Shown in pieces: positions 35,026 through 44,244 of a stretch of 64,000 nt of DNA (its first letter is position 1; the number at the start of each line of letters is the position of its first letter). Below the pieces are notes generated by a model. The model was not told the origin of the DNA. It was given only the letters and a program-made list of their open reading frames with translations, and ran no database searches. Origin of the DNA: Leptotrichia hofstadii. Its GTDB lineage: Bacteria; Fusobacteriota; Fusobacteriia; Fusobacteriales; Leptotrichiaceae. The stretch spans positions 1,426,001-1,490,000 of the forward strand of contig NZ_AP019823.1 in the NCBI RefSeq assembly GCF_007990525.1. Reading direction: 5' to 3'. The position numbers and the translations under genes are program-made.

Positions 35026-36519
35026 ATGAATTATAAAAGTACAAGAGGCGGAGAAGCACAAAACTCGACTTTTGCCACATTACATGGACTTGCAAATGGT
35101 GGCGGGCTTTATATCCCTGAAAAATTGCCAGAAGTGAAATTGACTTACGATGAACTAAAGAGCTTGTCTTATCAGGAGCTTTCAGAAAAAATTATAAAAC
35201 TGTTTTTTACAGAATTTTCAGATGAAGAAATAAAAAATGCTGTGAACAATGCTTACAACAATACTACTTTTACTGATGAAAATATTGTTCCTGTACATAA
35301 ATTAAATGAAAAAGTGAGCTTCGGTGAACTGTTTCATGGAAGAACATTGGCATTTAAAGATTTGGCTCTTTCATTATTCCCATATTTGCTGCTTTTAAGC
35401 AAAGAAAAACAAAAAGAAAATAAAAAAATACTGATTTTAGCTGCAACTTCTGGAGATACTGGAAAGGCTGCACTTGAAGGATTTAAAGATGTCGACGGAA
35501 TTAACATTGTCGTATTTTATCCTAAAAATGGAGTTAGCCCGATGCAGGAAGAACAAATGCGAAAACAGCTTGGAAGCAATGTAGAAATAGTTGCGATAAA
35601 TGGAAACTTTGATGATGCTCAAAGTGCCATAAAAGTCATTTTTTCCAGCGAAGAATTTAAAAAATATGCAAACGATCACAATGTAATGTTTTCTAGTGCA
35701 AACTCTATCAACATCGGAAGATTATTTCCACAAATCATATATTACGTGTCAACTTACGTAAACTTGGTAAAAGCTGGAACAATTAAGCCTGACGAGGAAT
35801 TTAATGTGGTAGTTCCAACTGGAAACTTTGGAAATATTTTAGCTGGATTCATCGCCAAAAAACTTGGAATACCAATCAAAAAATTTATTTCAGCTTCAAA
35901 TAAAAATAAAGTTCTAGCTGACTTCTTCCAAACTGGAATATACAACAAAAATAGAGATTTTTACGCAACAAACTCGCCATCAATGGATATTCTTCTTTCT
36001 TCAAATTTTGAAAGATACCTATATTACGCATTAAACGAAAACTCTGAAAGAGTGAATGAATTAATTACAAACTTACTTTCAGAAGGATTGTTGTCTGTAA
36101 ATGAAGAGGAATTGAAAAATATTCAAAATGAATTTTATGGAGAGTTTGCAAATGACGATGAAACTGTAAATGCAATTAAGAGTGTGTATGAAAATTATCA
36201 TTATTTAATAGATCCTCACACAGCAGTTGCTTATTCTGTTTATGAAAAATTAGACAACAGCAATTTGGATAAAAATACTCACACAGTAATAATGTCAACA
36301 GCGCATCCATTCAAATTCCCAGCTCCAATTGCAAAAGCATCGGGACTTGACGAAACAAAAGAGCCTTACGCAATTTTAGATGAAGTATCAAAAATTACTG
36401 GTGTAAAATTCCCGGAAAAATTGACAGAAGTGAGAAATTCAGAAATAAGATTTTCAAATGTAATTGATAAGGCTGAAATTCAGGACTTTGTGAAAAAATA
36501 TATAAACGATTTAAAATAG
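35026..36519 (+). CDS. thrC: Threonine synthase
   Basis: ThrC converts O-phosphohomoserine to threonine with PLP. The 497-residue length and the opening NYKSTRGG and LANGGGLYIPE are typical of the longer (E. coli/yeast-like) class. The PLP lysine is in GRTLAFKDLALSLFP, the phosphate loop is ATSGDTGKAALEG, and SSANSINIGRLFPQ is a family signature. It is monocistronic, with its own promoter and terminator. No other threonine pathway gene is in the window. Confidence 0.96.
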   Translation: MNYKSTRGGEAQNSTFATLHGLANGGGLYIPEKLPEVKLTYDELKSLSYQELSEKIIKLFFTEFSDEEIKNAVNNAYNNTTFTDENIVPVHKLNEKVSFGELFHGRTLAFKDLALSLFPYLLLLSKEKQKENKKILILAATSGDTGKAALEGFKDVDGINIVVFYPKNGVSPMQEEQMRKQLGSNVEIVAINGNFDDAQSAIKVIFSSEEFKKYANDHNVMFSSANSINIGRLFPQIIYYVSTYVNLVKAGTIKPDEEFNVVVPTGNFGNILAGFIAKKLGIPIKKFISASNKNKVLADFFQTGIYNKNRDFYATNSPSMDILLSSNFERYLYYALNENSERVNELITNLLSEGLLSVNEEELKNIQNEFYGEFANDDETVNAIKSVYENYHYLIDPHTAVAYSVYEKLDNSNLDKNTHTVIMSTAHPFKFPAPIAKASGLDETKEPYAILDEVSKITGVKFPEKLTEVRNSEIRFSNVIDKAEIQDFVKKYINDLK

Positions 36520-36560
36520 AAATTACTAATGTTTTGAAAATTAATCTAATTGTAATAAAA

Positions 36561-36602
36561 AATACTCAGGCAATGGTTATTTTATCCAACTGCTTGAGTA
36601 TT
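36561..36602 (+). terminator. Terminator of thrC
   Basis: AATACTCA plus GCA pair with TGC plus TGAGTATT (one G-U pair), followed by a T-rich tract. It is 40 bases past the stop codon. Confidence 0.8.
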
Positions 36603-36773
36603 TATTTTTTGTTTTTTATATTTTTATTTATATTTCAAATTTAACTTTCATTTCTTTTCCTAAAAATGCTACTCCAACGCAACACGTAAAATTATTCCTA
36701 TCATAATTTTTATTTCCAAATAATTGTTATTCTTTAAGTCCTGTATTCAGATTCTTATTTTCTAAAATCCAAC

Positions 36774-37391
36774 TTAATCTAAATCATCTACATTGACTCT
36801 ACCCTCAAGCGATCTCCCCAGCGTCGCCATATCCGTGTATTCAATATTTCCACCCATTGGAATTCCACTGGCGATTTTAGAAATCTTGACATTTTTTTCT
36901 TTCAGGAATTTTGTCAAATATAGGCTTGTAGTTTCACCTTCCAAGTCAGGATTTAAAGCCAGTATAACTTCCTTTACATCTCCATTTATCCTATTTATTA
37001 GCTTTCTTAAATTCAAATCTTCAATTGTAACTCCATTTAGTGGATCAATTTTTCCACCAAGCACGTGATAAAGTCCATTATAAGTTTCAGACTTTTCAAA
37101 TGCAATTACATCTCGCACTCCTTCAACAACGCATATCACTTCCTTGTCCCTTTTCTCGTTGGCACAAATTTCACAAATATCATTTTCAGATAAGTTTCCG
37201 CAAATTTCACAATGTTTAATATTGGCATGTGAATCTTTTATTATTTCAAGCATTCTATCAACATCAGCTTCACTTTTATCTAAAACATCAAACGCAATTC
37301 TTGCCGCACTTTTTCTCCCAATTCCCGGCAATTTTGCAAAAACATCTATCAGATCATCAAGTTTTTTCACTTTTTTATTCCTTTCTTGCAC
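36774..37391 (-). CDS. recR: Recombination protein RecR
   Basis: RecR works with RecO and RecF to load RecA at gaps. The 205 residues show the helix-hairpin-helix (LPGIGRKSAARIAF), the four-cysteine zinc finger (CEICGNLSENDICEICAN) and the TOPRIM segment (VVEGVRDVIAFE). The partner recO is at 54434-55129 in the same window. The frame is complete and of normal length. Confidence 0.96.
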   Translation of the reverse strand: MQERNKKVKKLDDLIDVFAKLPGIGRKSAARIAFDVLDKSEADVDRMLEIIKDSHANIKHCEICGNLSENDICEICANEKRDKEVICVVEGVRDVIAFEKSETYNGLYHVLGGKIDPLNGVTIEDLNLRKLINRINGDVKEVILALNPDLEGETTSLYLTKFLKEKNVKISKIASGIPMGGNIEYTDMATLGRSLEGRVNVDDLD

Positions 37392-37459
37392 TAAACCTTA
37401 CTTAAATAGGAATAGTTTTAAATCTTTTTATTTTATAATATTAAAATCTTCTATTTCTT

Positions 37460-38254
37460 TTATTCTAAATTCAACTCTTTAGTCAGTTCAAAAATCTCTC
37501 TTTGCAAAATATTTTCAAATTCATTTATATTTATATTTATATTTATATTTATATTTTTTTCTATAAATTTTTCATATTCATCAACTTTATCACTTGTATA
37601 ATCAATATCTCTATATGGATTATTTTTGAAGTATTGATAAATCTGATTTAAATTTTTTAACTCAATTTTTTCTTCGTCAGGTTTATAATTTTTTATATCC
37701 ATTATAAATGGATGTGAAATTTCCTCTGTCCTTATTATGATATAATCTGAAAAAGATTTTTTGGTTCGCTCCTCATAGTTAGATTCCATTGTATAATAAT
37801 CTTTATAAGAACTTTTTTCCATTTCCATTTCGAGCATGATGTCATTTATAAATAACATTTTTTTTATTTTTTCTATTTTTTTTCTTAGTTTATTCTCTTT
37901 TAAAATTTTTTGCTTCAAATTTTCAAAATACGGATAGTCATTTCTAAATTCGCCTATGAAAAAAGTTTCTTTAAAATTTGATAAATCAATATCTATTTTT
38001 TTTAGGGTGCTTTCTCCTGGTCCTTGTTTCCAGTCATCCATTTCTTCTGCCACAAACACTCCTCTACTAGTAGTACATTTCATATCTACGAGAATGCAAT
38101 AACCTCTTATTTTTTGAATTTCCATTCCAGATTTCAATTTATCTTCAATAATAGGAAAGTATCGATAATATATTATTTTATCCAGTTTTGCTGGTTCAGA
38201 AAACATCATTATCTGCAATGCGAAAAAATACAGAATAATTTTTTTAATTCTCAT
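37460..38254 (-). CDS. Exported protein of unknown function, paralogue 1
   Basis: A 264-residue product with an N-terminal signal peptide (ALQIMMFSEP). It shares with the adjacent gene the block GMEIQK-I/V-RGYC and a similar order of motifs (LDKIIYYRYF near the N-terminus, FSDYIIIR near 165, a Gln/Asn-rich C-terminal helix). The family is unknown to me. Near the C-terminus an in-frame hexanucleotide repeat encodes alternating Asn and Ile. It is probably transcribed with its paralogue (24-base gap). Confidence 0.7.
   Translation of the reverse strand: MRIKKIILYFFALQIMMFSEPAKLDKIIYYRYFPIIEDKLKSGMEIQKIRGYCILVDMKCTTSRGVFVAEEMDDWKQGPGESTLKKIDIDLSNFKETFFIGEFRNDYPYFENLKQKILKENKLRKKIEKIKKMLFINDIMLEMEMEKSSYKDYYTMESNYEERTKKSFSDYIIIRTEEISHPFIMDIKNYKPDEEKIELKNLNQIYQYFKNNPYRDIDYTSDKVDEYEKFIEKNINININININEFENILQREIFELTKELNLE
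37523..37552. repeat. Hexanucleotide microsatellite inside a coding region
   Basis: Five perfect copies of ATTTAT (plus strand), which read as Asn-Ile pairs on the coding strand. A six-base unit can change copy number without shifting the frame. Confidence 0.9.
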
Positions 38255-38278
38255 TTTAATTTCACTCCTCTACATTTT

Positions 38279-39049
38279 TTAGTTTAACCCTAATTTTTTG
38301 AATAATTCTACAATTTCTCTGTTTAATTTAGAATAAAAATTTGTTTCATAAATTTCTTTTTCCATAAATTCATTATACTTTTCTTCTGGAATTTGATTAT
38401 CTTTATTCTTATTTTTAGATAAAAATTCTTTCAAATATTGTGAAAGTTCATTTAAATTTCTACCTTCATATTTCTTGTAGTTTTGAACTTCATTTTTAAT
38501 AGCTTCATAATCCAAAACATATGTATATGGAGGAGATAACTCTGGCATTCTTATCACAATATAATTTGAAAAAACTCTTTTTATTCCTTCATCGTCATAG
38601 AATTGAGGATGGTCTGGAATTATAATTTCTCTATCAGTACTAATATTTTTAATTTTTTTATGAATTAACAGCATTTCTCTAATTTTTTTGATTTTTTTCT
38701 TTATTTCATTATCTAACATAACTTGTGATTTTTTATCAAAACTCAAATAACCGTTATTAATTTTAACATTTTCATATAAGTATGAACTATAATTTGATAG
38801 ATTAATGTCTATTTTTTTTATAATATTTTTTATTTCAGTTCCTGTCTCTGAATACTTTAATATATTTAATGCTCCATAGCATTCGCTATTATCAGGAAAA
38901 CTGCAATAACCTCTTACCTTCTGAATTTCCATTCCAACTTTGGGCTTTTCTCTAATTGCTCCAAAATAATTATAGTAAGTGACTGTGTCTAATTGTATCG
39001 GTTCTGAAAAAGCTAATATCGATAATAACAAAAAAAATAATATCCTCAT
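38279..39049 (-). CDS. Exported protein of unknown function, paralogue 2
   Basis: A 256-residue exported protein (signal peptide MRILFFLLLSILAFSEP) with the GMEIQKVRGYC block at about 42-52 and FSNYIVIR near 165, matching the downstream gene. The pair is an obvious tandem duplication, with divergence throughout. The conserved cysteine in RGYC is likely structural. No membrane helix beyond the signal, so a periplasmic or outer-surface location is probable. No family recognised. Confidence 0.7.
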   Translation of the reverse strand: MRILFFLLLSILAFSEPIQLDTVTYYNYFGAIREKPKVGMEIQKVRGYCSFPDNSECYGALNILKYSETGTEIKNIIKKIDINLSNYSSYLYENVKINNGYLSFDKKSQVMLDNEIKKKIKKIREMLLIHKKIKNISTDREIIIPDHPQFYDDEGIKRVFSNYIVIRMPELSPPYTYVLDYEAIKNEVQNYKKYEGRNLNELSQYLKEFLSKNKNKDNQIPEEKYNEFMEKEIYETNFYSKLNREIVELFKKLGLN

Positions 39050-39179
39050 TTTATTCTACCTCTCCATCATATACTCCACGTTTTAAAAATCCATTCTCCT
39101 CTTCTAACTCACATCTAATTTAAGTTTCCCGCTATATCAAACTTTTTCAGCGACATTTATTTTCTCATATACAAATAAA

Positions 39180-39204
39180 GGGAAAAGGTATAAGACCGTT
39201 TCCC
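39180..39204 (-). terminator. Terminator of the pfkA-pyk operon
   Basis: Minus strand GGGAAA, a mismatch and GGT pair with ACC and TTTCCC, followed by a T-rich tract. Confidence 0.75.
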
Positions 39205-39263
39205 TCATAAAATATTTATAATTGCTTATTGTGTGTGGTGTGGTTAAATAATAAGATTTTTAA

Positions 39264-40691
39264 TTATTCTCCAACTCTTTCTACTCTGAATGTATTAGTT
39301 GTTCCTTCTTTAGAAATTCCAGTTACCATTACTACTAAATCACCTTTGTTAGCTTCTTCGTGATTAGCTGCAATTTCTCTTGCTTTTGCGAAGAAATCAT
39401 CTGTTTTATCTAATCCTTTTGCTACGTAAGCTCTGACTCCTCTTACTAATGCCAATTGTCTAGCAGTTTGCTCATTGTCAGTTAAAGCGATAATTGGTAC
39501 AGTTGGTCCATATTTTCTAATCATTCTTGGCGCTCTACCAGTTTTTGTCCAACATACAATTAATTTAGCATCTAATGCATGAGAAGTACTTACTGCACCA
39601 CTTGAAATTGCTTCTGTAACAGAAATTTCTGATCCATCTGGAGTTTCAACTGTTTTAAATTTCTTGAATTCATCTGTTCTTTTTGAAATAGTAGCCATCA
39701 TTTTAACAGCTTCTACCGGATATTTACCTTTTGCAGATTCTCCTGATAACATAACTGCATCTGTACCATCCAAAATAGCGTTAGCAACATCTCCTGCTTC
39801 CGCTCTTGTAGGACGTGGGTTTCTGATCATTGAATCTAACATTTGTGTTGCTGTAATAACTGGTTTTCCAACTTTGTTACATTTTCTAATCATCATTTTT
39901 TGCATAAATGGAACTTCTTCAGCAGGTACTTCTACTCCTAAATCTCCTCTGGCAACCATGATTGCATCACTTAATTCCAAGATTTCATCAAAGTTATCAA
40001 TACCTTCTTGGCTTTCAATTTTTGAAATAATTTGAATATTTTTTCCACCATTGTCATCTAAGACTTTTCTTACTTCAGCAACGTCAGATGCTTTTCTTAT
40101 GAATGAAGCTGCTACAAAGTCAACACCTTGTTCACAACCAAATTTCAAGTCAGCAATATCTTTTTCAGCTAATGCTGGCAATCCAACTGAAACATCCGGC
40201 AAGTTTACACCTTTAGTTTCTCCTAATTCTCCAGTATTTGTAATAACACAATGAACTTCTCCAGCTGCTTTATCAACACTTTCAACTTTTAATCCAACTA
40301 AACCGTCATCTAATAATACTGTTGTTCCTTCATACAAGTCATCAACAATTCCAGGATAAGAAACTGCAAATTTTTCAGCATTTCCAACGAAAGAGTAGTC
40401 AGTAGTAATAGTTACTTTTTTACCAGTTTCTAATAATACGTCTTTTCCACCTTCTAATTTACCAGTTCTGATTTCAGGCCCTTTAGTATCTAATAAAATT
40501 CCTACTTCTCTACCTGTTTTTTTCATTACTTCTCTAATATTTTTAATTCTTGCTCCGTGTTCTTCAAAATCACCATGCGAAAAGTTCAATCTCATTACGT
40601 TCATTCCACTTTCCACTAATTTTGTCAACATTTCAACACTTTCAGTTTTTGGACCGATAGTACAAACAACTTTAGTCATTTTAATTTTCAT
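39264..40691 (-). CDS. pyk: Pyruvate kinase
   Basis: Pyruvate kinase makes pyruvate and ATP from phosphoenolpyruvate and ADP, the last glycolytic step. The 475 residues carry the KVVCTIGPKT start, the substrate and metal site around IISKIESQEGIDN and VARGDLGVE, and the GKPVITATQMLDSM block. The extra C-terminal PEP-utiliser domain of some Firmicutes is absent. It follows pfkA by 124 bases on the same strand, a common glycolytic pair, and shares its promoter as far as can be seen. AGGAGG precedes the ATG. Confidence 0.97.
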   Translation of the reverse strand: MKIKMTKVVCTIGPKTESVEMLTKLVESGMNVMRLNFSHGDFEEHGARIKNIREVMKKTGREVGILLDTKGPEIRTGKLEGGKDVLLETGKKVTITTDYSFVGNAEKFAVSYPGIVDDLYEGTTVLLDDGLVGLKVESVDKAAGEVHCVITNTGELGETKGVNLPDVSVGLPALAEKDIADLKFGCEQGVDFVAASFIRKASDVAEVRKVLDDNGGKNIQIISKIESQEGIDNFDEILELSDAIMVARGDLGVEVPAEEVPFMQKMMIRKCNKVGKPVITATQMLDSMIRNPRPTRAEAGDVANAILDGTDAVMLSGESAKGKYPVEAVKMMATISKRTDEFKKFKTVETPDGSEISVTEAISSGAVSTSHALDAKLIVCWTKTGRAPRMIRKYGPTVPIIALTDNEQTARQLALVRGVRAYVAKGLDKTDDFFAKAREIAANHEEANKGDLVVMVTGISKEGTTNTFRVERVGE

Positions 40692-40815
40692 TTTTCCTCC
40701 TAAAATTTGATATTTAAAATTTCATTGCCTTATTTTATCAATGAACTCCTACTTCTGTAAGAAATATTCATTTATTTTTTAAACTGTTAAATCTATCTAA
40801 TAAAGACTTTAACAA

Positions 40816-41778
40816 TTATAACGATAACATATTTGCGATTGCATAATCAGAAGCAGATGTTTTAGAATAATTTTCCCAAGCGTAAGATAATTTATGAGTT
40901 GTTACTTCTTCACTTTGAATTCCAACCATTAATCCACCTTTTCCTTCTTCAATAAGCTCAACCGCCCTTACTCCTAATCTTGTTGCTAAAATTCTATCAA
41001 ATGCAGTAGGCGCCCCACCTCTTTGAATATGTCCTAAAATAGTAACTCTTATACTTGTATCAACTTTTTTTGCTAACTCATCTTTAATTTGCATAACGTT
41101 TCCTACACCTTCAGCAACAACGATTATATCGTATAATTTACCTTCTGCACGTCTTTTTCTAATTACGTCAGCAATATTGTCAATTGAACTTTCAGTTTCA
41201 GGAATCATAACTCCGCTTGCCCCTCCTGCTATTGCAGCGTAAAGAGCCAAATCCCCACAGTTTCTTCCCATTACTTCCACTAAATATGTTCTTTCATGAG
41301 AAGTAGCAGTATCTTTCAATTTTGAAATAGCGTCTAATATAATATTTAATGCTGTATCATAACCAACTGTATAGTCTGTTCCAGCTACGTCGTTATCAAT
41401 AGTTCCTGGGATTCCAATTGTTTTAATTCCATGTTCTTCATACAAATAATGCGCCCCGTGGAACGAACCATCTCCTCCAATTACAACTAGTCCGTCAATT
41501 CCATATTTTTTCAAATTAGCCGCCGCTTTTGCTCTAACTTCAGGATCTTTAAACTCTGGCAATCTGGCTGATAATAAAATTGTCCCACCTTTATCAGCAA
41601 TTCCACTTACATCTAGCAATGTCAATGGAAAAATCTGATCTTCAAGCATACCTTTGTATCCTCTTCTTATACCATAAACTTCCATTCCTTTGTTTATTGC
41701 AGCTTTAGTGACAGCTCTTATCGCTGTATTCATACCTTGTGAATCTCCTCCACTTGTTAAGATTGCGATTTTTTTCAT
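40816..41778 (-). CDS. pfkA: ATP-dependent 6-phosphofructokinase
   Basis: PfkA phosphorylates fructose 6-phosphate, the committed step of glycolysis. I start at the ATG at 41778 (MKKIAILTSGGDSQGMN), which begins at the usual family position; the upstream extension is not conserved-looking. The ATP site (GGDGSFHGA), catalytic PGTIDND and the substrate block RTYLVEVMGR are intact in the 320 residues. It is the first gene of pfkA-pyk. Confidence 0.97.
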   Translation of the reverse strand: MKKIAILTSGGDSQGMNTAIRAVTKAAINKGMEVYGIRRGYKGMLEDQIFPLTLLDVSGIADKGGTILLSARLPEFKDPEVRAKAAANLKKYGIDGLVVIGGDGSFHGAHYLYEEHGIKTIGIPGTIDNDVAGTDYTVGYDTALNIILDAISKLKDTATSHERTYLVEVMGRNCGDLALYAAIAGGASGVMIPETESSIDNIADVIRKRRAEGKLYDIIVVAEGVGNVMQIKDELAKKVDTSIRVTILGHIQRGGAPTAFDRILATRLGVRAVELIEEGKGGLMVGIQSEEVTTHKLSYAWENYSKTSASDYAIANMLSL

Positions 41779-41854
41779 TGTATTTTTTCTCCTTCTATAC
41801 ATTATAATTACAAATTTATTAACTTAAAGAAATCTTTATAAATCTTACATTTTT

Positions 41855-41883
41855 ATATTAGCATTTTTAATTTCCATTGTCAA
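41855..41883 (-). promoter_or_regulatory. Promoter of the pfkA-pyk operon
   Basis: Minus strand TTGACA (41878-41883), a 17-base spacer and TAATAT (41855-41860). Confidence 0.75.
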
Positions 41884-41953
41884 ATAATTTTTGAAATTAT
41901 TTTATTTAAGCCTATTTTTTAAATGGTTTTAATACTATTCAGGAATAATTTTT

Positions 41954-42358
41954 TTATGTATGAATTACAATATCATCCATGCTTTTTCCATCTTGAACCA
42001 CCCATTCCAATGCCAGCCGGCTAAAATATAAAATGCTTTCATTCACAATTCTCTCATACCCATCCAGCTTTATTTCAACATTTGCCCAGTTTAACCTGTA
42101 AGTGTAGTCCACCATATCTAAAATCTTATTTTTTGAACGTATTTGACATTTTCTTGCAAATGATTTCAAATTCTCATGCTTTAATCCGTCAATAAGCATA
42201 GAAACATCACAAAATGTATTAAAGTCTGCAAATTCAACATCAATAATTGACAGCACCCATAATAACATTTTTGCGCCTTCCAGCATAAAATAAAATTCTA
42301 AGTTCAATTCCTTGTCATCTGAAGGATTTTCCAGATAATTTTTTTCACGTTCTGACAA
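41954..42358 (-). CDS. Unknown protein, 134 residues
   Basis: The frame opens with a TTG at 42358, two codons after the upstream gene's stop; no ATG exists before residue 25, and the ribosome site is weak, so coupling to the preceding gene is likely. The sequence is helical and acidic, with several Trp residues (AKMLLWVLSI, LALEWVVQDGKS). It is not exported. It lies third in a group of three cytoplasmic or membrane-associated unknowns. I recognise no family. Confidence 0.6.
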   Translation of the reverse strand: MSEREKNYLENPSDDKELNLEFYFMLEGAKMLLWVLSIIDVEFADFNTFCDVSMLIDGLKHENLKSFARKCQIRSKNKILDMVDYTYRLNWANVEIKLDGYERIVNESILYFSRLALEWVVQDGKSMDDIVIHT

Positions 42359-42361
42359 GAC

Positions 42362-43201
42362 TTACTTAAACTGGTATCTTTCTTCAAAAATATCAGTAAT
42401 TATTTTTAATTCCTTTTGACCATTTTCTCTTTTTTCAAGATAAGTTTCAGCGGCAAGGCGTGTCATTGCTATTGCCACTATTTTTCTTATAATATCCCAT
42501 TTTTTTCGTATTACTGCATTCTTTTCAGATATGCTCACTTCCATATTTTCGTCATACGGAATCCCATTTTGCTTCATCATGCCTATATTTCTATGTTTTC
42601 TTTCAATATCCCCGTCTGTTATTTCTACATTATATTCAGCAAACATTTTTTCTGAAAGCGGAGGAATAAAATCTGAAAGCTCCCATTTTTCAGGATTTTG
42701 AATCATTTTTCTTTTTCCAAAGTGATAATGGTTTAACCTTTTCTGTATAATAAATTTATGGAATTTCCCTAGGAAATTTGCAGTTTTATTTAACAGCTTC
42801 GCCTCGTCCTTCATCTCTTCCTTATTAACAGCTTCCAGCATAATAAAAAGCTTGCTGTATTTATCCAGATTTTCTTCGCTTATGCTTCTAAAACTTTGTG
42901 AACTCAGCTTTTCCAGAAATATTTCTATGCCAATTTTTTCTTTTAGAAGAAAATTTCTATCTGGATTTACAATTACTGTTATTTTTCTTCCATCATCTAG
43001 TTCAAGATAAAATTTCCTCGTTTTTTCAGTCAGTTTTTCTTCATTTTCTGTTGAAACTGTATTAATTTCATCTGAATAAGCTTCCAAAAAATTTTTTACA
43101 AGCTCTGTAGAAGACTTTTCATTGGAGAAACAAGCACCTGACTGCACTTTCTTCTTTTTCTTAAAAAAATTCCATAAACCCATTCTTTTATTCCCTTTCA
43201 T
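42362..43201 (-). CDS. Unknown protein, about 279 residues
   Basis: Two starts are possible: the outer ATG (43201, AGGA upstream) and an internal ATG six codons later with AGGGAA, beginning MGLWNFFKKKKK. The N-terminus is strongly basic, then a mixed domain follows with LDDGRKITVIVNPDRN and a helical C-terminal half. No signal peptide. It is the middle gene of three that are spaced by 3 and 10 bases, so they are one transcription unit of unknown purpose. I recognise no family. Confidence 0.62.
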   Translation of the reverse strand: MKGNKRMGLWNFFKKKKKVQSGACFSNEKSSTELVKNFLEAYSDEINTVSTENEEKLTEKTRKFYLELDDGRKITVIVNPDRNFLLKEKIGIEIFLEKLSSQSFRSISEENLDKYSKLFIMLEAVNKEEMKDEAKLLNKTANFLGKFHKFIIQKRLNHYHFGKRKMIQNPEKWELSDFIPPLSEKMFAEYNVEITDGDIERKHRNIGMMKQNGIPYDENMEVSISEKNAVIRKKWDIIRKIVAIAMTRLAAETYLEKRENGQKELKIITDIFEERYQFK

Positions 43202-43211
43202 AAATCATTTC

Positions 43212-43640
43212 CTAACGCTTAAAATTATCAAGTTCCTTTTCTATAATCGAAATAACCGTCATATCTGCGGGTATCATACTTAAAATTTTCTGATACAGCT
43301 CCTTCCTCTTTTCCCGGCACACTTGCAAAAACAACAAGCATTCGCTCTTTTTCCTTAATCTCAAGCTATAGCCGTCATTTAAAAAAATATTAAAATTTAT
43401 TGTCCTAAAAGTTCCCTGTTGGATGAAAATTCTTGTCAACACACACATTTTAACTTCATCAATATGAAAATATATTTGTTCTTTTTTTATTTTTTTTATA
43501 AAAGTGAATATAAATTCCCCATCAAGTTCTTCCAAATTTTCTGCATTAAATTTAATTTTTCTCATAGTTATTGCAAAAGCTGTATAAATTATATAAAAAA
43601 TCAATATTATGGCAGGCAATGGCAAATAAAACTTGTTCAT
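43212..43640 (-). CDS. Membrane-anchored unknown protein, 142 residues
   Basis: GGGAGGAGA lies directly before the ATG. The first 25 residues form a membrane helix (LPAIILIFYIIYTAFAI), followed by a predicted compact domain with alternating strands (FIFTFIKKIKKEQIYFHIDEVK). It is first in a three-gene unit with the two unknowns downstream. The orientation and the basic residues after the helix suggest a cytoplasmic domain. No family recognised. Confidence 0.62.
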   Translation of the reverse strand: MNKFYLPLPAIILIFYIIYTAFAITMRKIKFNAENLEELDGEFIFTFIKKIKKEQIYFHIDEVKMCVLTRIFIQQGTFRTINFNIFLNDGYSLRLRKKSECLLFLQVCREKRKELYQKILSMIPADMTVISIIEKELDNFKR

Positions 43641-43717
43641 ATTCTCCTCCCTTCAGCTGTCATATAAAAAATTTCCTTTTAAATGTCCTCTTCAAATGTA
43701 AAATCGTAAATTATTTT

Positions 43718-44212
43718 TTATCTTGAAAAATATGTTACTGCCAATATTGTTTTCATATCCGTTGACACTTTCTCAATATCCTTCACATCAACCCACACTA
43801 CTTCCACTTCTTCCCCATGGTCAAGTGACTGCTCTATGGGATTAATATCATCAGATTTTAGTCTTGCGCTGAAAAAATACAATCTTTCGGTCGTGTATCC
43901 TGGCGAGACATACAGTCCTTGCGGCAATTCCTCAATATCTGTCACATCTTTTTCCAAATATCCAGTTTCCTCTTCCAGTTCTCTAAATGCAGCCGTTCTA
44001 GGCTCCTCATCACCATCAATAAGTCCAGCACAAACTTCGATTTCATATTTTTTTGGCCCTGGTCTAAACTGTTTCACTAAAATTACTTTTTCTTTTGTTT
44101 CATTAAATAACACAAAACAAACTGCATCAGATTTATCTAAATACTCCAAAGTTATCCCTGTCGTAGGATGTATCATTTTTGCCCCTTTTAAAAATTTAAA
44201 ACTATTATCCAT
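43718..44212 (-). CDS. NUDIX hydrolase, probable ADP-ribose pyrophosphatase
   Basis: The 164 residues contain a complete Nudix box, G-x5-E-x7-RELEEETGY, starting at GLIDGDEE. The preceding VILVKQFRPGPKKYEIEV stretch and the following LYVSPGYTTERLYFF are those of NudF-type ADP-ribose/ADP-sugar pyrophosphatases. The likely reaction is ADP-ribose to AMP and ribose 5-phosphate. AGGAGG precedes the ATG. It is followed by nothing obvious and preceded by the PHP gene 30 bases upstream, which may be in the same mRNA. Confidence 0.88.
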   Translation of the reverse strand: MDNSFKFLKGAKMIHPTTGITLEYLDKSDAVCFVLFNETKEKVILVKQFRPGPKKYEIEVCAGLIDGDEEPRTAAFRELEEETGYLEKDVTDIEELPQGLYVSPGYTTERLYFFSARLKSDDINPIEQSLDHGEEVEVVWVDVKDIEKVSTDMKTILAVTYFSR

Positions 44213-44244
44213 TTTTTTCCTCCTAAAGCTTACTTTCCTTTTAT

